Positions 36,663-48,426 of a DNA stretch of 64,000 nucleotides are shown one piece after another. The notes under the pieces are model-generated. The model was not told where the DNA came from and searched no databases. It saw only the letters and a program-made list of their open reading frames with translations. Each line of letters starts with the position of its first letter. The stretch's first letter is position 1. The translations under genes and the position numbers were made by a program. Source of the stretch: Ottelia alismoides (taxonomy: Eukaryota > Streptophyta > Magnoliopsida > Alismatales > Hydrocharitaceae); contig JAZKJV010002314.1 in assembly GCA_037367405.1 (NCBI GenBank), positions 124,001-188,000 on the forward strand. The letters are read 5' to 3'.

Positions 36663-36674
36663 GCTCTGATACCA
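36663..36674 (-). promoter_or_regulatory. Primer-binding site (initiator tRNA-Met type) of the minus-strand Copia
   Basis: The minus strand reads TGGTATCAGAGC directly against the LTR at 36675, the standard Copia primer-binding site. Confidence 0.92.
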
Positions 36675-36909
36675 TGTGCAGAAGAGAGACAGAATGGGAT
36701 ATCTATTCCATAGGGCTAGGGTCTCTTATATAGAGAGAAAACCCTATAGAGTACAAGAGGAAAAATACATAAATACCCCTGAGGGGTTACGGAACCCGAA
36801 GGTTTAAAGGTTACGGAACTTGAAGGGTCAAGGGTTACGGAATCCGAAGGGTCAAGGGTTACGGAACCCGAAAGGTTACAAATATAATTGTAATATAATA
36901 ATTCTATCA
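36675..36909 (-). repeat. 5' LTR of the minus-strand Copia, 235 bp
   Basis: Same length as the LTR at 32880-33114 and about 95% identical by eye. It ends TTCTATCA before the duplication CCTTC. The same GGTTACGGAA tandem repeats are present. Confidence 0.88.
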
Positions 36910-36925
36910 CCTTCCATAAAGTATC

Positions 36926-37240
36926 TGTTAGAGTATTGGGAGCATGCGTCACTTATGTAATAGGTAGGTAAATGGATCCCTCCAAGATCCATTTACCCCA
37001 CCACTGAGTTTTGTCCCACATCGTCCAGTGGTGGGACTTGGAGGTCATGTGGAGGCTATATAAGGAGCCCCAGGCCTCCTGTAACAGATGAGAAATTCAA
37101 TAGAATATCCGCCCCCTTTGAGGGCTTCTCCCGTGGTTTCATCCCGCTCCACACGGAGTAGGGTTCTACGTAAAAATCCCGTCGTTCTTATTCTTGCTTA
37201 TCTTTTTCCATGTTACGCTTCCGCTTCCGATTTTCTAACA
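36926..37240 (+). repeat. 5' LTR of the non-autonomous Copia-type element, 315 bp
   Basis: TGTTAGAGTATTGGG...TTTTCTAACA. It has GCTATATAAGGAG at about 37064, a plausible TATA box, and an inverted repeat around GGATCC...GGATCC (about 36975-36993). It is directly followed by the primer-binding site. Confidence 0.9.
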
Positions 37241-37252
37241 TGGTATCAGAGC

Positions 37253-37824
37253 GGGTCGATTCTCGAGGAATTGTTTTCTTTCTTTTATGATTCGAGATTC
37301 GAGTATTAAGATGTTTGATCTTTGAAGATTAATTTTTTAAGTTCCGGATGTTGTCTGTGAAATTCTAGGGTTTTGTGAAACCCTATGTTTGCCTGGTCAT
37401 GCTCCTTCAGGCCTTCAGTTCTCGCATCCCAAGCAGGGCACGGCGGCTTCCTCAAACCCTCACAGCACCTCTATGCATTCTCCAAACGATTCTCGCGCAT
37501 CGTGTGCACCTTTGCGCACTGCATCTATGCTCAAGGTGGATCCTCGATGCGCTCCAGGCGTATCAAGTCACGTTGGAAACCCTCTCCTCCAGAACGAGGC
37601 AGGCGGCGGCAGAAGTTCTCCAGATGATGATCGTCTCTGCAAGCAACAGCAAGCGTTTCTTGGGAAACCCTAATCACGCCTCCGAGTCCATGTGTGACTC
37701 CAATGAAACAAATGTAATCTTGAAGATCTAGCAAGCCGCTGGCGATCAAAACCCAGGCCCTTCACTTCAGGCAGCACCGCACCTGCAGCCTGTGCGCCCG
37801 CAACCTCTCCCTTGGTGTCGCACC
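37253..37824 (+). other. Internal sequence of the non-autonomous element, left part
   Basis: GC-richer than its surroundings. Overlapping frames exist on both strands (for example 37389-37673), rich in Ser, Pro and Arg, without family resemblance. They may be a remnant of gag or acquired sequence; I cannot assign them. Confidence 0.5.
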
Positions 37825-40800
37825 TGATGACTGAGTTTTTCAGAGGGTCTAGATGTCTCATAAGGCGAGAGATCCAGTTGCTGAGTCGACCGCTCCAAAA
37901 TACCCAGATCAGTCAACAATTAACCCACAATAAAAGTATGCAATGAATATCCAAAAATGTGGAGTTAAAATTTATTATAACTCTACATGCAAGTGTGTAT
38001 AGGTGTAAGCACAAGTAGAGGTCGAACACTGGGAGGCAAAAGGTGATGTGTGTGTTGTATAATTATTCAATTCATTGTTCATGTCCAATTTTTATTGTTT
38101 TTGTGGGTTTTTGATTTTATAAAAAAAAATTATTTTTGTTTTTATAATTTTTATTTGGTTTTTATATTTTCATTTTTTTTATTTTCTTTGTTTTATATTT
38201 TTAATTATATAAATATAGGTATATATATATTTATGTATATATCTAGAGGCATATATAAGAGGAGAGAGAAAAGTAATATAATATATGGTTAAACATATAT
38301 ATAGAGATGAATGCTTAAAATTTGTAGATATAATATATTAAAATTATTTTTTTGTTTTATGTTTTTCTAGTTTTTTTTCTTTTTCTGGAATATTTCTAAT
38401 TTTTATGTATTTTTTTAATTCCAAAAATGTCTACAATATGGACTAGTTAACTCGCCGAAATTAATTTGGGTTTTAAAAATATGAAATAGTTCCCAAAATT
38501 ACCCGAATTAATTTTAGTACATTAATAACAATATATAGATAATTATAAAAGAGAAAAATATATTTTTAATATTTTTAAGGGTTTTTCTATTTTTTGTTGG
38601 ATTTTGGAGCTTTCTGATTTTTTTCATTTTTCTTTTTCTTGATTTTAGGTTTTTTCAATTTCTGGACTCAATATATATATAAATACACTATATATAATTT
38701 TTTTGTAATTTTTCAAAAACATTTTATAATTTTTTTGTATTTTCTAATTTAAACAGTACAAAAAGGACTCCTTTTTCATTTTTAATAATTAGGAAAAATG
38801 CAAAAAAAAATGCAAAATAAAATATAGGCATGAAAGAACACTATATGAAGCACCTATCCTAATTTTTCTGAAATTTTAGGAGCACCATAGGTATTTTTAA
38901 TAAATAGATAAAAGACACAAAAATTAAACAGCCTGGCAGGGGCATTTTTGCAAATAAAATAATTCTCAGGGGCATCAGTGCAAAAATTACTACAGAAATA
39001 AACATTTATTTAAATTTTTGGGGCTATTTTACAATTAACAAAAGCCGCCAGGGTGTAGTGCAAAATTCACGCGCCTCACGTGGGACTGCACGTGAGGCGC
39101 AGAGGGACCAAACTTCAATTATATAAACTACAGGGGTCCTACTGCAAATATTACAATTATTTACACTGGAAATTTTATTTATGGCATTAAAATATAAATA
39201 CAAAAATGCGAGGGATATATCTGAAATTTACCCCCCAAAGGCACGCGATCCAACAGCTGATCTTCGTCCACTTGACACGCGTCGCCTCTACGTCTGTCGA
39301 TGCCGCTTCGACGATGGGCGGTGAGGATTATATCACCCGAGGTGATCTGACGGTCTGAGCGCTGCTCCATCGGACGGCTGTCGATCGAACGGGGGCCTTC
39401 GTCTTCATCCAACGGCGAGGAGAGGTGCTGGAAGAAGAGAGGAGGAACTCGCCGCTGGCGAGCTTCTCCCGGCGAGATCTCTCCTCCCCGACGCTCGTTG
39501 CTGCTCCCAAAGGTCCCCACACGTCGCAGGTGCTCCACTCTATCTGCTGGAGGCTTCAGATCGGTCAGAGGACGACTGGAGCGCCCTTGCGAGGTCAGAA
39601 AAGGCAAGGTGCTCGAGGTACCTCCGCCGGCGTGTACTTCATCTCCTGATGCATCTTGGCGCACTAGACCTGCACAGAAAGACCACATGGCTCGAGGGCT
39701 TCACCCTCGACCTAGATTTGAAGCTGTTAGCACAAAAATGGACGAGGTGGCGAAGCTTCCGGCGAGCGGCGAAGTTGAAGCTTCGATTCGCGAATCCCAG
39801 AGGGATCCGGTTGGACAGAGGTGGCTAGAAGGTGGAGAACTGGAAAGGAGCGAAGTGGGGTGATCATAGTGGTCAGAAAACAGGCGGGGGTACGGTGGAG
39901 AAGTCGCCGGAGCGGAGCTCCGGCGAACTTCGAATTAACTAAACTACGCTATACTAATGATCTAAATGCAAAATAAAAGACAGGAATGAAAAGCGGGGAT
40001 AAAAATCTACCTAAGAAAATAAGTGCGCAGCTCGAACTTGGCTGGAGAGCCAAGGAGCAGGACGACTGCCAGAGCGCCGTCGTGGGCGCATCTCCTTCCT
40101 CCGCGAGCCTCCACAACCTCCAGGGGACCTCTAGCTGTCACCTGGATGCACGCTAGACCGAAGGTGTGGGCTCTAGGGCTCGGGAAATGGCCAAAAAACT
40201 CGGAGGAGGGAGGTGGAGTTATTTATAAATAGGAGGGGATGCCCTTATTGATCAGCAAATCTTGGAGAATCTATATTATGTACACGTAATCTAAGTGAGC
40301 GGCGAGGATCATTATGTATCTGGGAGAAAATTCCGTGAAGGGATCGAAGGTGATGGTGCTCTGAATCGAGCGGGAAAAATGCCTGAAAATGAGGGACTGG
40401 ACAGATCTGACGGGAGTCAGAGGCGCAGGGGGGAGTTGACCGGAGGTCAACCTTCCCTGGCCTCTGGTTGGTCCACGTCGGCCAAATATTGACCTATTTA
40501 TTACACGTAATAAATGAATTAATTAGATTTTACTTATTAAATAAAAAAATGTTTATTAAATAATGTAGTATTTATTTATGATTTTTTTTGATGTATTTTA
40601 TTATGCTTTTATTTTAATAATGTATTTATAAGTATATTTATATGTATTTATTAATTTTGTTTATCTTTGTTTTATTATTTTATTTTCTTATTTTATAAAT
40701 TTATATCTTATTTTTGTGAGTATAAATATATTTTTATTCAATTTTTATGAGTTTATTTACATTTTTAAATAAATAGGTATATGTATATGTAGTTATACTT

Positions 40801-41775
40801 ATAGGTATTTTACCTATATATTATGTATACTTTATTTATTTAATATATTTTATTTGTTTTTATTTTGAATTTGTATTTTTAATAAGTTATATGTAATATT
40901 TACATTATTATAAGAATATAGATGAATAAAAAATAAAATAATTAAATCCCCTTTTATTTATGTACATACTCAACGTAGGTATTTTGCCTATGTATTACAT
41001 AAGCTTATTTTATTTTACAAATTCTTTTTTGGTTTTCTTTTAATTTTAATATGTACATGTATTGTATACATTATTTATAAATTTCTAAAAATATAAATTT
41101 ATAGAAATAATAAATATTGAATAAAATGAATATTTTAATCAGGTATTATGCACAATAAAGGCCAAAAACCTAACTTTTACAGATGAACTCCAAAAATTAT
41201 AAAACCAAATTTATAAAATAGTGCTTGGAAAACTATATACAATTAAAGGCGAGTTTGGGTGATTTGGATTTTTATTTGCAAGATATGGGTCTGTGAAGTT
41301 GAGATTTTGGCTTTTTATTCTGGGTATAAAATGTACACTGAGTATTATTTTTACACAAACTCAATTTTGTATTTTTATTCACATTATTATCTACAACTTT
41401 CATGTTCAGAATATTTTTATTTGATGAATAAATAATTATATACAAAATAGGTGTCAAAATGCATAAATAAATGAATAAATAAATGAGGTATTTATTGTAT
41501 ACTGGCCCTTATCTCCTCCTACTTTATTCCTTATCGACCAATTCCATGCTGGCCTTGGTCGCGGGGTTCAGGTCATAAAATATTTGCAATATTTTATTCC
41601 TTTTTCTTTTCTTCTCTTTATTCTATAATTTTGGCATTAAAAACCTTATTTAATGTACAAATAATACAATGAATGATGAATGCTATTATGAACAAATTGA
41701 TGCTATTTACATGCATTTGCTGGGGTTTTTAAGGCCAAAATGATAGAATAAAGGTGATGAAATGGAGATTCATCA
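37825..41775 (-). repeat. Solo Gypsy LTR, 3951 bp, with perfect 5-bp target duplication
   Basis: TGATGACTGAG...GGAGATTCATCA, flanked on both sides by GCACC (37820-37824 and 41776-41780). It aligns with the LTRs at 11616 and 26502 (same succession of blocks, including CTCCTCCTACTTTATTCC at 41513) but has no polypurine tract, internal region or partner LTR. A full element therefore inserted here and was reduced to one LTR by recombination. Its GC-rich centre (39240-40220) has frames on both strands, which I treat as LTR sequence. It holds a perfect 12-bp palindrome at 39071-39100. Confidence 0.9.
39071..39100. promoter_or_regulatory. Perfect 12-bp G-box palindrome in the Gypsy LTR
   Basis: GCGCCTCACGTG, 6-base spacer, CACGTGAGGCGC. 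Each arm carries CACGTG, the G-box core bound by plant bZIP and bHLH factors. Worn versions are at the same LTR place at 12765-12794 and 27734-27761. Whether it acts as a promoter element or an RNA hairpin cannot be told from sequence. Confidence 0.7.
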
Positions 41776-41780
41776 GCACC

Positions 41781-43058
41781 CCCTTGGTGCGATCCTCCTC
41801 CTCCCTTGCAGTCGGTGCCGCCCATCTGCGGTGCCAATCTCTCACAAGTGCAATGCTCCAGCGTGCAGCACCTGGGCGAAACCCTTCCCTCGCGAGCAGT
41901 CGCATCTTCCTAGCGGCACACCTCTGCATGATGCGACTGCGCACTTCCAAAGCTTGCAATCGACGCCGCCAACAGCTTGCAGCGGCTGCAGCAAGCGACG
42001 ATTCCTGCTCAGAGCCCCTTGGCGGCTCCCTCCCGACGTGAGCTCACTGTTGAGCCCTAGGCGGCTCCTCCATCCAACAGGCGGCGGCGAGGATGAAGGG
42101 TTCCCACGATGGGAACCCTAAGAAGAAGGGGGTTGCGTCTTATAACAAAAAAAAGAAATTTTGTTAATTTTTTTTAGAAACGCAGTGGGGGCCGTGAGCC
42201 ATTTTCTTACAAAAAAAAGCTGCGTGCCTATGTGGCCGAGGGCCTAATAAAAAAAGAAAAAAAAGAAAGAAAGAAGAAGAAGGAGGAAAAGGCCGAGTTA
42301 TTTTGTAAGAGAGAGAGAGAGAGGGAACTGGATTTTGTAAGGCCCAAATGGGTCAAGTTTGTTTGTTACAAAAAAAGGAGAAGAAAAAAAAAGGGTGCGT
42401 ACCAAATGAAGAGCCGTACGCAAGGTTAAAAAAAAGGGAAGATATTTGCGAAAGCCGTAAAAAAAAGGAACAGCTTAAAAAAATGAAGGCTTAAAAAAAT
42501 TAATGAAGAAAAGCTGTAAAGAATCTTTTGAGAATATTCATGTTTTCCCCAGATTTATGTATTATCTTATCTTCTCCCAACGTGGTCAATAATGTCATTC
42601 CGACCAGTATGGGAGAAAGGGGGAGTATATGTAGAGTCACAGGTCTTGTTCTAAGATTCAGATGTCAGATTTTTCAGACTGGTCATATGTTCAGACTCTA
42701 CAATTTTCAGATTCAGACTCGACGACGACGCATGCCAATCATTTGTCATCCTTGTTGGTTGGCCAGAGCTTTCATGTGAGCCATAGGGACTCCAAAGCAG
42801 AGGACCATTCCCTATGCCATTAAGGGCAAGGGTTTTCATGTAGTATCATAGGGACTCCAGAGTAGAGTACCATTCTCTGAGCCAGATAGATCCAGTTTCA
42901 CACTCCAGCCCGTTAGTCCTCCTCACATGCACGCCATGAGAAGCAACGTCCTCAACTGCAGCAGTTGTGCGCGTTGGGTTGATATTGTCTGTAGTGTCAT
43001 GTATTGTGAGTTGAGTTTCTTTCTGTTTGTCCAAGCTGAGCATTGCATGCTCCATCTT
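41781..43058 (+). other. Internal sequence of the non-autonomous element, right part
   Basis: A GC-rich block (41781-42120), a purine-rich stretch dominated by AAAAAGAAGAAGG runs (42140-42510), and a final part with a roughly 30-bp direct repeat containing CATAGGGACTCCA (42781 and 42847). No protein family is recognisable. Confidence 0.6.
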
Positions 43059-43067
43059 GAGGGGGAG

Positions 43068-43382
43068 TGTTAGAGTATTTGGAGCATGCGTCACTTATGT
43101 AATATGTGGGTAAATGGATCCCTCCAAGATCCATTTACCCCACCACTGAGTTTTATCCCACATCGTCCAGTGGTGGGACTTGGAGGCCCTGTGGAGGCTA
43201 TATAAGGAGCCCCAGGCCTCCTGTAACAGATGAGAAATTCAATAGAATATCCGCCCCTTTTGAGGGCTTCTCCCGTGGTTTCATCCCGCTCCTCACAGAG
43301 TAGGGTTACACGTAAAAATCCCGTCGTTCTTATTCTTGTTTATCTTTTTCCATGTTACGCTTCCGCTTCCGATTTTCTAACA
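43068..43382 (+). repeat. 3' LTR of the non-autonomous Copia-type element, 315 bp
   Basis: Same length as the 5' LTR with about 12 substitutions. It is preceded by the polypurine tract GAGGGGGAG and followed by GTATC. Confidence 0.9.
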
Positions 43383-43387
43383 GTATC

Positions 43388-44151
43388 CGCACCACATGAG
43401 GTATAGTTTCCTCCACATGCAATGCTCACTAAACTATGCACCTCAGGGTTAATACCATTGTATAGTGACTGGACCAGGATGGTATCTTCCATACCATGTA
43501 AAGGACACTTCTACAGTATATCCTTAAATATATCCCATGTGTCACAAAAAGGTTCATTAGGTAGATGAGAGAAACTCATGATGCATGCCTTCATTTGATT
43601 TTTCCTACTCAAAGGATAGAACTTCTTTAGGAATCAGTCCAACTCATGATGCATGCCTTCATTTGATTTTTCATACTCAAAGGATAGAACTTCTTTAGGA
43701 ATCAGTCCTTGAACTATGCATAAGTAGTTATAATTACCCCAAGGTTTTTCAACCAGTAACATTCCTTGTCTCCCAAGGAAAATGAAAGAGCTTTGAGCGT
43801 AATATAATCTTGACTAACCCTAGGGTGCCTAAGGTTGTCACAGATCAGCTCGAAGTCTCTAATGAATGCATATGGTTCCTCATGTGCATTCCCATTGAAC
43901 TTGAGAAACAATGACAAAAAATGTGGCTTCAACTCATATTTTACATCAGGCTGGGTTGTACTCAACCAACTCAGATTTCTATATTGCCCAAGATTGTACG
44001 CTGCATCCATGGGTGCGTTAGTTCCCGCATTAAGTTGGCCTATATGTGCTCTGAATATCATGTTCTGATGTTACGATGTGGCAAACCTAGTAAGTATCGC
44101 TTGTAAAGGGTCCTTACGATCCTCATCATTGTTCTTCTTCTTACGAGGCAT
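43388..44151 (-). pseudogene. N-terminal part of Gypsy gag (gag-only element)
   Basis: ATG at 44149-44151 (MPRKKKNN...), one early stop, then the clean frame 43714-44061 with LKFNGNAHEEPYAFIRDFEL and LKALSFSLGDKECYWL, the retrotransposon-gag core of Athila/Tat elements. A 68-bp tandem duplication (43573-43640 and 43641-43708) disturbs the frame just after. The left edge is the insertion site of the element at 36926-43382; the rest of gag is at 32534-32879. Confidence 0.82.
43573..43708. repeat. 68-bp tandem duplication inside gag
   Basis: Two adjacent 68-bp copies starting AACTCATGATGCATGCC, nearly identical (one C/A difference seen in the TTTTTC-TACTC part). It inserts 68 bases, not a multiple of three, and so breaks gag. 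Confidence 0.9.
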
Positions 44152-45580
44152 CGTGTATGAATCTTCTGAGTTCCCTTTATTAGAAAATGGGTTTAGGTTA
44201 GCTCACTGAGGTGAAGGCCTTCCTCAGTAAGAAGGGAAGAGAGAAAGGGATTGGTCAGTGTGTGTGACCATCCCCTAAGTGAGTGATACTGGACTCAAAA
44301 GGGTTAGGAGTTCAGGGAGGTCCAAGACGTGAGGTATCATGGACCTCATAAGACATAATATTTAGGGAGATCAACGAGAGCTTCGTGAAGTCAGACCCCC
44401 CCCCCTTCCACCAACTATTCAACTTCAAATTCAAAAAGATATGTGTAGAGCACTCTGAATAAAGGATATGAAAACACCACGGTTTAACTTCAAGGTACGG
44501 GAATAACTCACACAATACACATGCAATTCAAATTAAGTTCACTAACTTTACACATGAAGGTCGTAAAAGCTTGGCTGAATTATCTTATCAATTTTAGTTG
44601 GTGGTAATACAATCTTTAAGTATGTTACACACAGGGAGTTTCCTTACACCCAATTGTGCTCCAGATAGCTCTCAATCAAAAGGGTGATCTTCATGAACTA
44701 TTGGGTTAGATATCACACCCTTAGAAAGATAATCGGGCTTACATAACCAAAACATAAACTAAGGTCAAAGGAAAGCCCTTGCCACTCCTAAATACGTTAG
44801 AGTCGAAAATAGAGACTTAGGGGGGCAAATCCAAGGATTTGAGTTCTAACATTTGTGGAAACATCCTCACCCACTCTGTCTGGGGGTAAGTACGTGTGTA
44901 TAATGAGGGATTTGTTCTCCCGCAATTCAAGGTTTTTTATTCCAAATTAATTGATCGGCTTGCTTATTTTAGTCCCAATGTAGTTATCATTGTTATTTAA
45001 TGTGGACACATCATAGATAACGCCTAACGATCAGTCATGTTTCCTTTTATCCTTAAATTATAAATCAAGTCAAGGAATCGAGAAAAGTTGAATGCAGAGC
45101 GATAAATCAATGATACATGCTAATCTTTAGGAATACTTACGGTGATTCTCAATCCTCTACATGTGGATGCATAATTGAAAATTTAAAGGCTATTCTATAT
45201 GCATGCAAGTCGATGAAAATGCACCTAAATAGGAGTTCTATCAGTAGGAAGAAGTTGATTAAATTTGATCTAAGTAGAACGTGCATACGTGCTTGTTGTT
45301 AAGGAATCTTAAGATGTGAATTAGTGTGTCCTATTTACGATGGTACAAATAAATTGACCTATATGAAGTTCTAAGAGTCGTGTGTCTGATCCTAAATATG
45401 CCACATAAGTCAAACTCCACCCTTGGACAGGATGAAACAGCTCTCGACACACCATCAATAGATACATGTTATATCAGAGATTTGAAGATGCCATATAAAA
45501 GATCAATGCAAGGGCTTTCCAATGAGATAAAAATCATCTTAATCGGATATCATATGAAAAAGATATTCGCAATTTGATCC
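44152..45580 (-). other. Leader region of the gag-only Gypsy element
   Basis: About 1.4 kb upstream of gag on the minus strand. A C10 run is at 44396-44405. TGAGGGATTT at 44903 resembles a phrase in the leader of the 18.4-kb element (25350). No protein is recognisable. A weak primer-binding-site-like string, CGCAATTTGATCCATGG, is at about 45567. Confidence 0.45.
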
Positions 45581-45582
45581 AT

Positions 45583-47711
45583 GGACACAATTGTAATAAA
45601 AACTTTATTTAAAAATATAAATCTCTTATAAATAGATCCTTGAAGGATCAAAATGCAAATAAAAAAAGTTAGTTGCTTATCTTGTAAATTACCAACACGT
45701 GGGGGTATATTTGTAAATATCTGGAGCTGGATAGACATGCCTACAAATAATACCACACCATATGCGTGAAGCACATGAGGTGAAGGCTCAAGCGAAGGAT
45801 CGAGGTGCGCTGGAGGTTAGGGCCACGTGGATGGCTCTACTATTTCAGAGAAGGTGTGGATTCTTCGAGGAACTAGGCAACAAAGTGGCGAACCGGACTC
45901 AACTAGGACCATAGGATCAAGCCGATTAGGCAAGATCCATCGGTAATTTCTAGTTAAATCTGGAATCCCTCCTCCATGTGTGGCAGACCTGGTTGTGCTC
46001 CAACGAACCTGATGAATCTCCTTTGTGCAGTTGAGTCCTTGCGGAAGGTCGAAGAACCTTCGAGAAGGTCTGGCAAAGGTGAAGATGACTTGGAGGTGTC
46101 CCCGCACTGGCTAGATCAATGGAGTGACACTTGCTCGTCGAAGGCAGTGAAGTAGAATGAAGGAGGCTCTAAACTTCTAACCAATGAAGTCAAAGGGTAC
46201 CTTCTCTAGTTATCCAATGAAGTCAAAGGGTACCTTCTCTAGTTATCCTAAATAGTTGAAGCTTGAAGGAGAGTATGGAGGGTTCTGGAATGAATGGAGG
46301 ATTATAAGAGGTGGATCTGAAATGAAGCCTTAATGAGTTCTTCCTTCATATAGAAGGAAGAGATGGATCGAGGTAAAGATGATGTTCTAGAGGAATATGG
46401 TGTGGTCCGAGATGTTGGAGAAGATTGAGATATAGTTGCGAAGATGTATGGGCTATTAGGTCAAAGAAGAGATGATTATGTGCTTGTGAATGCGAGAAAA
46501 CAAGATGGCGATGGAACTGAGGTGTAGTTGGAGAGTGATGGAGTCGATTTTGGTTGAATCTAGGCCTGAAATTGGAGCTCCAGACACTCATGGTCGACGC
46601 TCAACATGCTTGACTAAGAACGGAACTCAAGCAGCACCAAGAGAGGTTTGCAACACGGTGACACCACAGTGGGTCTCGTCAGAGGTTATCTCTCCTTCTT
46701 CGCTCTCGTTCACTTGCTCTCAGTAGCATTGGAATAAGGTCACCGCTCGAAGAAACCTCGCATGAAGGTAGATGGGTTGGAAGTTAGACGGGCGAGAAGG
46801 TTTTTTTCATTCTCCAAGCAGTTGACAGAGGTGGTTTCAACCACCTCCCATTGTTGCACGTGAAGGGAGTGGTGGTTATGGAGGTTCAGGCATGAGAAAG
46901 GAATGTGACACAAACTAGGAGGTACCAGTTTGTGGCCTGCAGCCACGTGGGTCGGTCAGAGAAAATAGGCGAAGAGGAGCTGGAGAAGGGTCGCAACTCT
47001 TAGGGCTCAACCTCCAGACGTTGAAGATGGATCAGATCCGTTGAATCTTTAGCGCCAACAACCCAATTTTGGGTGCGATTGGGGTTTAATCAAGCTGTCT
47101 GATCAAATGATAAGATGGACTCAAGGATAGGCAGGTTTTAATGAACCTCGGTCATCTAATCAAACGATCAGACGGCTCAGGATAAAAGCGGGGGCCAATG
47201 AAGGGCTAGTTCAAGTGGATTGAAGAGATTGGGCCCCATGGCCCAATGAAAATAGGAAATAAATAAAAGCATGTAAAATAAAAATAAAATAGAAAAAATA
47301 TGTCAGAATAAAAAGTATTCAACAATGAAAGTCTGTATCTTTTCAAGATCTGCAACTTTCATATAGAACTCCAAGTAAAAATACATCATATATACATACA
47401 TAATATTTTTCAAGTATTTTTAATGAATTGAAGATACTTCTTTTAAGTCTTTTGTTGTTGTTATTATTATTGATAACTTTATATAATGAATAATATACAA
47501 TAAATTATATAATATTATTCTCCTTTTTATTTGAATTTTAATATTTATAAAAAAAAAAGGGAACCATAATACATATATTTGATACTTAATTATATACTTT
47601 ATTTATAAGGAGTTAAATGTTAAATATAATTAATTAATTGTTAAATTAATTAATTAGTTTAAGATAGAGTGATAATTAATAGAAATAAAGATGGTGAATC
47701 TGGCATTCATC
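45583..47711 (-). repeat. Gypsy LTR (5' LTR of the gag-only element), left edge uncertain
   Basis: The minus strand from 47711 starts TGATGAATGCCAGATTCACC. It shares with other LTRs here an early AT-rich block, an AACTTTCATATAGAACTCC/GATCTGCAACTTTC block (about 47345) and a GGGGGTATATTTGTAAAT phrase near 45700. A 33-bp tandem duplication lies at 46181-46246. The left edge rests only on the weak primer site at 45567; it could lie up to 0.5 kb further left. Frames at 45817-46946 are within LTR sequence and unassigned. Confidence 0.5.
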
Positions 47712-48426
47712 ACCTGCCATCAACTACCACGCCACGTAGATGGATAAGAAACTCAAGCACACACACCCCATCCCTCCACCCCCACCCCCTTTCTCATCCA
47801 CCTCCACCCTCTCCTCATCTGCTCCGGTCATCCTCTCCAATCATTCCAATTCCTTGCCCTCATGGGTCCCTGACCTCCCCCTCGACTGGGAGACCTCTCT
47901 TGACAACAACGACTAACAGAGAAACAACATGTGAACAAAAGAATGAACTAAAAGAAAAAAACAGGAACAAAGTAAGAAAATCAAGGAATTCTTTGGAGAG
48001 GGAAGAGTTTGGAAAAGCAATAGATATGAAGGGAAACCCAATTAACCGGTGTAAATGAGCTTCAGGGGTGGAGGCCACAAGAGGGCGACGTACTCCAAGT
48101 TGTGGTGTCGTCTAGTGTTTGTGATGGTCGACATGATGGGAGGTTCGAGGTTGTCGGAGCAGTTTGCTATGAAATTGCAACTTTGGTGGAGTGTTTGTGG
48201 TTCTGAGTGTTTATGCATGAAATTGGGAAAGTACAAAATATACCCTAATGGGCGAGAATATTTTCATCTACCAATATCACAAATTAAGTCGCTCGCTCGC
48301 GTCGTTAACTACTATATCGTTAACTTAAACTTGGATCCCCTAATTGTTACAATCTAAAGATTAGTCCTTAAATTAGAAATTGTGTAAAGACCATACTTTT
48401 TTGTAATTTACCCTTAAATATTTTAT
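47712..48426. other. Unassigned sequence right of the Gypsy stack
   Basis: It begins with a C-rich stretch of CCACC-type runs (47750-47880), then mixed sequence. A frame at 48055-48357 (+) has no family match. I see no repeat boundaries. Confidence 0.3.

Larger units (their letters stand above)
32880..36909 (-). mobile_element. Ty1/Copia retrotransposon, 4.0 kb, reverse transcriptase deleted
   Basis: Minus-strand element with 235-bp LTRs at both ends (32880-33114 and 36675-36909; about 12 differences, roughly 5%), PBS complementary to initiator methionine tRNA at 36663-36674, and polypurine tract CTTGAGGGGGAG just inside the left LTR (33115-33126). Flanking 5-mers are CCGTC (32875-32879) and CCTTC (36910-36914), a target duplication with one change. 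Order on the minus strand: gag with CCHC knuckle, protease, integrase, RNase H; reverse transcriptase is missing. It is inserted in the gag of a Gypsy element. Confidence 0.9.
36926..43382 (+). mobile_element. Non-autonomous Copia-type LTR element (about 2.5 kb) carrying a nested solo LTR
   Basis: Complete structure: identical flanking 5-mers GTATC (36921-36925 and 43383-43387), 315-bp LTRs (36926-37240 and 43068-43382; about 12 differences, roughly 4%), TGGTATCAGAGC primer site at 37241-37252, and GAGGGGGAG polypurine tract at 43059-43067. Removing the solo LTR and one copy of its duplication leaves about 1.87 kb of internal sequence with no gag or pol domain. It must move with proteins from another Copia. 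The target was a Gypsy gag. Confidence 0.92.

Noticed and set aside
37389..37731. Frames of 80-118 codons in the non-autonomous Copia-type element
   Set aside because: Three overlapping frames of similar length, biased composition and no domain; consistent with GC-rich non-coding sequence.
39179..39863. Frames up to 169 codons on both strands in the solo LTR
   Set aside because: Equivalent regions of the related LTRs at 12920 and 27900 do not keep the frames; GC-rich LTR sequence lowers stop frequency.
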